Shown here piece after piece: positions 58,001 to 64,000 of a stretch of 64,000 bases of DNA. Each line of letters begins with the position of its first letter. The first letter of the stretch is position 1. The notes under the pieces were generated by a model. That model was not told where the DNA came from and ran no database searches. It worked only from the letters and a program-made list of their open reading frames with translations. Location: contig NC_071331.1 in NCBI RefSeq assembly GCF_010183535.1, forward strand, positions 21,700,001 through 21,764,000, written 5' to 3'. The stretch comes from Caenorhabditis remanei. Taxonomy: Eukaryota > Nematoda > Chromadorea > Rhabditida > Rhabditidae. The position numbers and the translations under genes were made by a program.

Positions 58001-58430
58001 GGAGAGAAGGAGATATTCCCAATTGTGGATATGAACCACTGGAAGCCATCATGACGGAGATTTGTAAGAGTAAAGTGAGTTTTCGATAGCCATGAATAGA
58101 ACAACTCTACTTTCTCATTTTCAGGCACCAGTCGTCGTTCACTGTACCTCTGGAACCGGACGCACGATGTCCTTCATCGGTTTGGAATACATTTCAAGAT
58201 TTTTGGAGACTAACGAGGAGATGACGTTCGCTGACGCCTTCAAAAAACTCATCGAGAAAAGATACTCCGCCTTCGAAAACGCACGTCAAATCGGATGGGT
58301 TCAAGTCGGGACAGTGTACTTCATGTCTATTCGACACAACGCCGAACTCGTAATGTATCAGAATATCGAAGGAGTGTTCAGAGATATGGTCGAGAGAAAT
58401 GTCGGAGTGCCGAAAGGGATCAAGTTCTAG
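52043..58430 (+). CDS. Gene L: WSN-domain receptor-type protein tyrosine phosphatase-like protein
   Basis: Eight exons: 52043-52091, 52138-52191, 52239-52388, 54345-56643, 56699-57016, 57065-57167, 57718-58074 and 58125-58430, all in phase, 1211 residues. Signal peptide MRLLYCALLLSIVIKY; a dibasic KRDKR end to exon 3; a WSN domain (about residues 87-150, with FVDRLSTIARLVN); a long helical, Cys-poor ectodomain; a membrane span at about 852-874 followed by KKK; and one cytoplasmic PTP domain. The signature HCTSGTGRT is at 1116-1124 with catalytic Cys1117 and Arg1123. The WPD loop reads WREGDIP (1086 on), replacing the general-acid Asp with Glu if aligned without a gap. WSN plus phosphatase is a known nematode architecture. 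The 1.96 kb intron 3 is full of transposons, so the link between exons 3 and 4 rests on phase and the need for a leader. Confidence 0.88.
52591..53519. mobile_element. Large minisatellite hAT-like element, gene L intron 3
   Basis: The left end CAGAGTTGCATGGAAG and right end catgcaactct are inverted. The left side has an expanded array (52615-52910) of a roughly 21-24 base unit, tttccttatccggaagtcgg, with variants, long enough to stay open in several frames. The core tattttctgtccttttagac is split by the nested element at 53004-53349. Confidence 0.82.
53004..53349. mobile_element. hAT-like element nested in the minisatellite element
   Basis: Perfect 8-bp duplication ctattttc (52996-53003, 53350-53357). 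Ends CAGACTTGCAA and TTGCAAGTCTG, each followed by gggccgggccgggccgg arrays. No ORF of its own. Confidence 0.9.
53612..53857. repeat. Direct repeat unit 2, gene L intron 3
   Basis: Nearly identical to 51578-51836 for the first 190 bases, with the internal part of the palindrome diverged. The two units bracket exons 1-3 of gene L. Confidence 0.85.
54086..54260. repeat. GGCTCC-type palindrome before gene L exon 4
   Basis: Ends ggctccacgacgtttcgcaac and gttgcgaaatgtcgcggagcc. Its right arm keeps the frame open upstream of exon 4, which creates a false N-terminal extension. Confidence 0.72.
57205..57535. repeat. Palindromic insertion, gene L intron 6
   Basis: Arms ttggaattttctagttgg and gggaattttctagctttcgg. 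Inner segments with gagagagtgtgcaaattg and ttttacacactctcgtcgc are also inverted. It explains the 550-base intron. Confidence 0.6.
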
Positions 58431-58537
58431 ATGAGGATGGAAGGATGAAGAGAAGAAAATGAAAGATAACTAGACATACTCGAACTTATTTTACTCGGTA
58501 TCAATTTATGTATTGTATTTTAAATGACTTGAACGGA

Positions 58538-58543
58538 AATAAA
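58538..58543 (+). promoter_or_regulatory. Polyadenylation signal of gene L
   Basis: AATAAA 108 bases past the stop, in ggaaataaattag. Confidence 0.6.
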
Positions 58544-59812
58544 TTAGAATTCCGATGAAAAAAGAACGAAAAACTGTTGAAAACAAAAAAAATACCGAAA
58601 AATTCAGGAAAAACTGCGCAATGGCAATTCGCATATCAAACCAAAAAACCATTGATTTTTCAGTTGAAAAACAGAAAAAACCGTTCCAGCGCATGGGAAA
58701 AGTTAAATTTATTTTTTTTTGCTAACGGCGAAAATAAATTTTCCGACCGATTTTTGACTAAAAATTGTGTAATTACCGCTGAATGAACACCAAAATACAC
58801 TGTTTCTAAATATTTTTCTCACTTTTTCCACTCAAAATACAAAAACGACTAAAAACCGTCGAAAAATCATCGATTTTCAACGCTCTGTCATAAAACCGTG
58901 TTTTTCCTAGTTATAGCCGTAAAACAACACGAAAATATAGAATTTCGTGATATTTTTCACTTTTTTAAACCAAAATTCAAAAAAAAACCACAAAAACCCG
59001 TCTAAAATCACAGATTTTCAGCAAGAAATGAGGAAAAACGACTAAAAATAAATGAACATTTTTAGGCTAAACAACACGCGCCGGCGGGATAACGGAGTGT
59101 CGTACTAGGTGAAAATAGAATGAAATTTGATTTTTAGCCGTTTTTTTTCACATTTTTCGCTGAAAATCCGTGATTTCTGACAGTTTTTTCTGTGTTTTGA
59201 GTGAAAAATACAGTTAACACTATACGAAAATACATTTTAGTGTTATTATACAGCGAAAAATTGTGTTTTTCCTTAAAAATCGCAAGGATAAGTCATTTTT
59301 CGCCGAGACTATTGAATTTTTAATTTCAATAAAAATATTTGCTAAAATATATTACGTTTCTTGTTCAAAACATCAAAACTTCATATGACATAGAGAACAA
59401 GAATTTCGGTCAGAAAAATATTTTCAAACTGTCTATCAGCGTAAATACTGTATTAAAACGGCATGCCGTTATATTTTTCAACTGCCTCCGAGAGAAATTT
59501 TGTGGTTTCAGAAACTCATTAAAATTAAACGAAAAATTTTTTTGCCCGTTCTATTTGCTGATCAAGAAATGACCAAACACGCTGCCCTGATAATCATTCT
59601 TATGGATTCTGCGTAGAGATGTGGTGGCGTTATAATACAGGTGCCGTTCTATTACAGGTGCCGTTATAAAACAGTATTTACGGTATCTCGAGTCTTATAA
59701 ATGAGCCGCAACGCGACCGCGTCGCGCCAGTGATTTACAGAAATGTGTAATTTTGGATCACTTTAAAAAATATAAATGTTCATTTCAAAAATTACAAAAA
59801 AATATTCAAAAA
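58544..59812. other. Spacer between convergent genes L and N
   Basis: It holds the dispersed repeat at 58890-59300, then AT-rich DNA. At about 59639-59670 acaggtgccgtt occurs twice in close succession (ttatacaggtgccgttctat, ttacaggtgccgttataa). A cgcgaccgcgtcgcg near-palindrome lies at about 59713. No gene. Confidence 0.5.
58890..59300. repeat. Dispersed repeat, inverted relative of 39880-40290
   Basis: Shares acaacacgcgccggcgggat, aacggagtgtcgtactaggt and gttaacactatacgaaaata with the other copy in reverse orientation. Confidence 0.78.
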
Positions 59813-60573
59813 TTAGGCCTTCGCAGCTGGAACGGCCGCACTGACCACACCACCAACACTCGAAATAAGACTACTGACACCTCCGAGAACGGCCCCAGCG
59901 TCTGCTGGCGCTGCCGAAGGCGCGCCAGCTGCTCCTGCAACACTCCCGGCACCCGATATGACTCCACTGACACCTCCGAGGATTGCACCGGCGTCCGCAC
60001 CGGGAGCTCCGCCTCCTGGAGCAGCCTGGGCTCCAGAAATTTGAGATTTCTGTTCTGCACCACCACCACCTGACTTTCTTTGTCCGGATCGTTCAAGCCC
60101 ATTACCACCATCCTCCTCACCTAGCTGACGACGATGTTGACGGTGACGGCTCTGAAATTTGCGTACTGTACTTTTTCAGATCGTGGAGATTTTTGCCAGT
60201 TTTAATAGAAATAATCAATTTTAGCTCATTGAGAGCTTTCAGAAAAGTATAATCATGATTACCTTTGAAGCAATTTGGGTCTCGACACGAAAACTACAGT
60301 AACCCACGTAAATCGAGTCTCAGTCATGTTTGAAGCTCTCAGCAAGCTGAATCCAAACTTTGTTGTTTCATAGGATCGGCCCAACATAATTACGACAATT
60401 TGAAGTTTTTCAAAATATCGGGTTACTGTAGTTTTTGTGATGGGACCCATTTCAAAGTTCTCTTTTTCCAGAACTCAAATTTCTTATCAATTTTCAGTAT
60501 CATAACTCACCCGTCTCGCATCAAGAAGTGCCAAGCAGACAGCCGAGAGAAGAAGGAATTGGAAGAACTTCAT
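59813..60573 (-). CDS. Gene N: small secreted Gly/Ala-rich protein
   Basis: Two exons, 60573-60511 and 60151-59813, in phase, 133 residues. Residues 1-18 (MKFFQFLLLSAVCLALLD) are a signal peptide. A strongly basic stretch follows (ARRSRHRQHRRQLG), then an acidic/Gly region. The C-terminal half is two related Gly/Ala/Val/Ser blocks, DAGAILGGVSGVISG and DAGAVLGGVSSLISS, each closing in Ala/Pro-rich sequence. The same DNA is open in another frame, but that frame has no leader and no splice support. Basic dibasic sites suggest processing. The hydrophobic Gly-rich repeats resemble secreted antimicrobial or structural peptides in style only; no family is recognised. Confidence 0.8.
60225..60460. 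repeat. ctttcag MITE, gene N intron
   Basis: Arm gagctttcagaaaagtataa, core acacgaaaactacagtaacc, right arm degenerate. Confidence 0.65.
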
Positions 60574-61374
60574 GTCGTAAGGGAAGGATTTATAATTTTT
60601 GTTCAATATGGGGACAGTTTTTATACGGAATAGTGAAATGAGGTGTGGGTGTGGGAAAATCAATAGTCTGTGGGAAAATTGGTATCAATTTCTTCAAAGA
60701 AAAATGTTTGCTCTTCGAAATTTAATGGGTTTGAAAAAAGATCGTTTAAAGTGGTTTTAGGAAAGTTTCAGGGATCAAAACCTTACAACAAATTTCAAAT
60801 CCCCAAAACGAGGTCTTAAATCAGTGTAAAACCTTAAAAATTGTTAAATTTTTGTCACTGTAAGTGACGGCAGGGCGCCTCAACTGACCAAGTCGTTACG
60901 CGGTTTTGAAGGAATTCATAGTTACTGTAGACCTGGTGGTGAGGGGAAAAAAAAACAAAATATTACGGTAGCACTCGTTTCAGCTGTGTTGAAAGACGTC
61001 ATTTCCGTGGTGGGATCCCATGGTGACCGAGTTGACGGATTCTAGGCGACGACTTCTCGATTTCAAGAATATAGGAATTTCGGTCAGTGTAGTTTGTCAT
61101 TGTAATCGGTGATACTTAAAAACGTCGGTGTGATGACCGAGTTGACGGATCCTAGGCCACGACTTTTATTTATTTAATAATCCAGTCGATAGCCAGTCTT
61201 ATCTCGCAGTCAATCGGACATATCGACATTGTACATGGTGTTGAATTTAAACACTTGGAGTCAACAAGATATTCTGAGTGAATAACCCAAATATTAATAA
61301 TGAAATTTATTCAATTTATTATTTAAGAATTGTAAACAAAATAGAGACAATATGACCAAGTGCACGTTCTGACT
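60574..61374. other. Spacer upstream of gene N
   Basis: Contains a short direct repeat, gaccgagttgacggattcta (61026) and gaccgagttgacggatccta (61137). No gene seen. Confidence 0.45.
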
Positions 61375-61702
61375 TCAGTGAATTGGAGAGTGTGGACAGG
61401 TTGCAAACGCCAGCGCTTTGAACCCTTGAGGAGCACGGTCCATTGTCCAATTTTCCACAATTGCATTTGGGTCACAACAGTGATTTGCGAATCTCGCCTT
61501 GTTTCCATAGAAAGTGGGGTCTATGTGATATTTCCCAGCTTTCAAGACAGCTTTTCTCCATCTCCTCTTTGGTCCGATGTAAGCTATGATGAACTCTCCG
61601 GATTCGATTCTTTTGCCGTTTCCCGCCAATTCTTTGCTTTTTGATAAGTTGCGGTGTCCGCATCCACAATTCGGACATTTTTTTATTCCTTTGCATTCGC
61701 AC
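61375..61702 (-). pseudogene. Gene O: truncated SET-domain fragment
   Basis: One open stretch after an acceptor (tttacag at 61703): a Cys-rich CECKGIKKCPNCGCGH, then SGEFIIAYIG and YHIDPTFYGNKARFANHCCD followed by PNA, matching the N-part and GN.RF.NHSC.PN core of SET lysine methyltransferases. The NHSC motif reads NHCC, the segment between is shorter than usual, and the frame ends (CPHSPIH, stop) before the catalytic ELTFDY. No upstream exon was found; a Tc1-like end lies 55 bases upstream. Most likely a pseudogene or fragment; a very short set-family gene is the alternative. Confidence 0.6.
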
Positions 61703-62367
61703 CTGTAAACCATAGATTAGGGTTCCGGCTCTAACCGTGTCAGACTTCAGCGGTACTACAGTACTGGCCAAAAATATATAACTTTTCACAATAACTAACC
61801 TTTTAAGTCGAAAATCCTAAAATTAAGGCAAAAATAACAGTTAGCATTCAATAATAATCAGAAGACGAAGAGGGACGACCGGCATACTGGTAGCTAGGTC
61901 TATGAATGAATAAATTGTGTATTGGGAGAAAAAATAAGGGACAGAGGGGGCGGAGCTGACCTTCTCTTCGTCACATACACTATCTCAACATAAACGTCTT
62001 TCCTTGGGGTGAGAGAGCCCTGCAGACAGAGAGACACACAGAGACCATCTCTTTGTCTTCAGGGTTTTTCAGTTCTTCACGTTCAATCAGGGTAATTAGA
62101 CCACTCTACTCATCCATTATTGCTGTCTGGTTCCTTAATGATGGATATTCATTGTATTAGTGACTACGGTGGATGTAATAGTGAGATAAGAATCAAATTC
62201 TTGGATGGACACCGGAGTAAATAAATATAATGCAGAGTATATCTACAAGAACCTCCAGCATATGACCTTGACAAAAAAAGAAAAGGATAGGGGTACGAAG
62301 GAGTAGGACACCACCACAAGAAATCAGAAAAAAACTATTGCGTCGGAATCAGAGCTGTGCGGACTTA
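61703..62367. other. Spacer with no gene recognised
   Basis: It contains the Tc1-like end (61758) and a purine/pyrimidine-rich stretch (gacagagagacacacagaga, about 62022). An isolated cagagctgtgcgga at 62350 matches one end of the minisatellite hAT-like family. Confidence 0.4.
61758..61790. mobile_element. Solo Tc1-like terminal repeat
   Basis: TA followed by CAGTACTGGCCAAAAATATA closely resembles the Tc1 end as I remember it (CAGTGCTGGCCAAAAAGATA). No partner end is seen nearby. Confidence 0.6.
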
Positions 62368-63029
62368 CTAGGAAAGGTCATGTACTCAGTTTGGAGTTAT
62401 GGAATGTGTCATATACCATTAGAAAGCTGAGAAAACGCCAATTCCAAATATATATTCAGTTTTTGCTCTTGAGACCTGGTATTCGAGAAAAACAAGGTCA
62501 AAATTCGGCAAAAATGACAGATTAAACAAATTTTTTGCAATTTTCAAATCTTTGTAACTTTCTGAAAACATAACCAAATTTTTTGATTTTTGGACAGTCA
62601 GACATTCGGACACACCGACAGACAGATAGACACCAAATTTGCGTTTTTGATACAGCATTAGGCTGATAAATCTTTTTTTTTTCAACGAAATTTTCGAACA
62701 AAATAAACAATTTCAGCGTTTTTTTTTTTCAAATCTCTCTAACTTTTTGAAAACTCAACCAAATCTTATGATAAATATAACTTTGAAGGTCTTGACTTAG
62801 TTCTTCATATAAACTACGTTCTAAGGTACTTGGAACCTCAAGCCTCAAGCATGTGACCTAAAAAGGTAATAATAATGTCCTACTTTCCCCAACTTTGACC
62901 TCGTTTTTCTCGAACATCAGATCTCGAGGGCAAAAACTGAATATATATTTGGAATCAACGTGTTTTCAGCTTTCCAATGACATAGGTCTCGGCCCATAAC
63001 TCCGAACTGACTTCATGACCTTCCCTAGT
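62368..63029. mobile_element. CTAGGGAAGG-family palindrome
   Basis: Inverted ends ctaggaaaggtcatg and catgaccttccctag with TTA on both sides. The arms share gctgagaaaacgccaattcc and aatatatattcagtttttgc with 47449-48066, but no tRNA-like unit is visible in the centre. Confidence 0.8.
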
Positions 63030-63374
63030 TAGAGATTCTATCGGAATGAAAATAAAGGTCATATAGTAACAAACGTAGACAACGTTTTACTAAACAATTT
63101 ATTAGCGGACTTTAAGTTTACAATGAATGGAATGTGAGCAACAAGAGGGAAAGTGGTCTCGGGTGATAATTGGTGCCAATGTCGGGAAATGCGGAAGACG
63201 AGAGAGCTGAAGAGGGGGGAGACGGCTGGGGAAGATAGGTTTTTGACCTGAAAATAGACTCATTCGGTAAGTAAAACATTCCTTATGGGTCTATCAAGGA
63301 AGCTTAAGGTTTTCAATGAATGCAAAATACAATAAATCGGTTCGCAGATGCATTTAGCAGAATTTTATTTTAGA

Positions 63375-63980
63375 CTAGGAATGTACTGAGTAGATAGTAT
63401 CAGGTGACAAATTCTTGAGTCGTTTGAAAGAGGACACTTCGAGAGCTTTCCTTGTTAAACATACCTCACGCAGATATCCCGGATAGACAGTTTCGGCTAG
63501 TTGTCCCCATTGGCGGATCACATCGATGCTGATTGGATGAATTGCAGATGGGAAGGTTGCGGCCGGATGTCTGCTTGAAATGTGACCGGCACATCGGGAT
63601 AAGTTGTCAAAATGCAACCAGCATACAGGGCATGTTCTGGCTTTTTTCATGGGATTCGAGCAATGCATGAGATAAAACATTGGTTCAGGTATGGCCGGTG
63701 GCGGGGGTGTAATACCGTAGCAATACGTGTTGACCTTCGAATGCGGGGTCTGGAAAGTGCAATGAACACTCCCGACAAAGGGATCTCCTTCTTCTTTCTC
63801 CATTGTACTCCTCCTTTCCCATTGTTCTCCATCCTTGTACTCCCTCCACGTCTCCAATTCCCTCGTCTCGGACCGGTGTTCCTTGGTGGGCTTCGTCTTG
63901 GGAAGCGTCTTCTTGCCGGGCTGCGGATTCTGAATGGTCCTCTGCCTGCCGGAAACTGCGCCATTGATCTTAGAGTGGAT
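63375..63980 (-). CDS. Gene P: C2H2 zinc-finger protein, 3' part
   Basis: A 201-codon terminal exon after an acceptor (TTTTCCAG, 63981); the 5' exons lie beyond the window. The N-terminal part is Lys/Arg/Glu-rich. One clear C2H2 finger, CPVCWLHFDNLSRCAGHISS then RH, fits C-X2-C-X12-H-X4-H. A Trp/Gln-containing IRQWGQLAETVYPGY segment follows and the protein ends YSVHS. No family recognised. A retrotransposon-encoded zinc-finger protein is an alternative, since non-LTR elements carry similar fingers, but no reverse transcriptase is in view. Confidence 0.65.
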   Translation of the reverse strand: MHSKINGAVSGRQRTIQNPQPGKKTLPKTKPTKEHRSETRELETWREYKDGEQWERRSTMEKEEGDPFVGSVHCTFQTPHSKVNTYCYGITPPPPAIPEPMFYLMHCSNPMKKARTCPVCWLHFDNLSRCAGHISSRHPAATFPSAIHPISIDVIRQWGQLAETVYPGYLREVCLTRKALEVSSFKRLKNLSPDTIYSVHS

Positions 63981-64000
63981 CTGGAAAATTTTATGTTTTT

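Noticed and set aside
59806..60120. 104-codon frame in the gene N exon
   Set aside because: The alternative frame gives a signal peptide, a splice junction in phase and internal repeats; this one gives none.

Overview
The window is nuclear DNA of a nematode of the genus Caenorhabditis; I cannot fix the species. The evidence is many short AT-rich introns ending in TTTCAG, likely spliced-leader acceptors just upstream of start codons, nematode-specific domains (CW/PAN_3, WSN, DUF229), and a very dense load of short palindromic transposon relatives. I built the gene models by joining exons at GT/AG sites and checking reading-frame phase at every junction. Most ORFs longer than 60 codons are shadows or transposon translation.

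1-26 kb holds five paralogous secreted-protein genes: A (+, 5' end outside the window), B, C, D and E (all -). Each has a signal peptide, a two-exon CW (PAN_3-like) domain, a Cys-containing linker and a C-terminal beta-rich domain that reads like a diverged galectin. The single-copy housekeeping gene for the signal recognition particle receptor alpha subunit (SRPRA, 12.8-19.1 kb, -) lies inside the cluster. Gene C is stretched to 7.6 kb because large palindromic elements sit in its first and last introns.

28-45 kb holds two paralogous secreted proteins of unknown family (F and G, -), a partial unknown gene (I, -), a membrane-anchored SGNH-hydrolase-like protein (H, -) and a type II membrane DUF229 protein of the sulfatase/phosphatase fold (J, -). 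Fragments of F, H, I and J recur nearby, all in the opposite (+) orientation. At 37.57-38.53 kb a piece of H is fused directly to a nearly intact last exon of F.

46-64 kb holds a CCCH zinc-finger gene with a makorin-type Cys-His motif but no RING (K, -), and a receptor-type tyrosine phosphatase-like gene with an N-terminal WSN domain (L, +, 1211 codons, catalytic Cys and Arg present, WPD loop altered). It also holds a small secreted Gly/Ala-rich protein (N, -), a truncated SET-domain fragment (O, -) and the 3' part of a C2H2 zinc-finger gene (P, -).

Mobile DNA fills the introns and spacers. There are at least seven families: a palindrome with ends reading ctttcagaaaagtaccca (more than 20 copies); hAT-like elements with 8-bp target duplications and GGGCCGG-rich ends; hAT-like elements with a GGAAGTC minisatellite core; Tc1/mariner-like palindromes flanked by TA; a CTAGGGAAGG family with 3-bp duplications; a GGCTCCGGGAC family; and palindromes whose arms carry tRNA-like A box, B box and T-run units. 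Several are nested, so their relative insertion order can be read.
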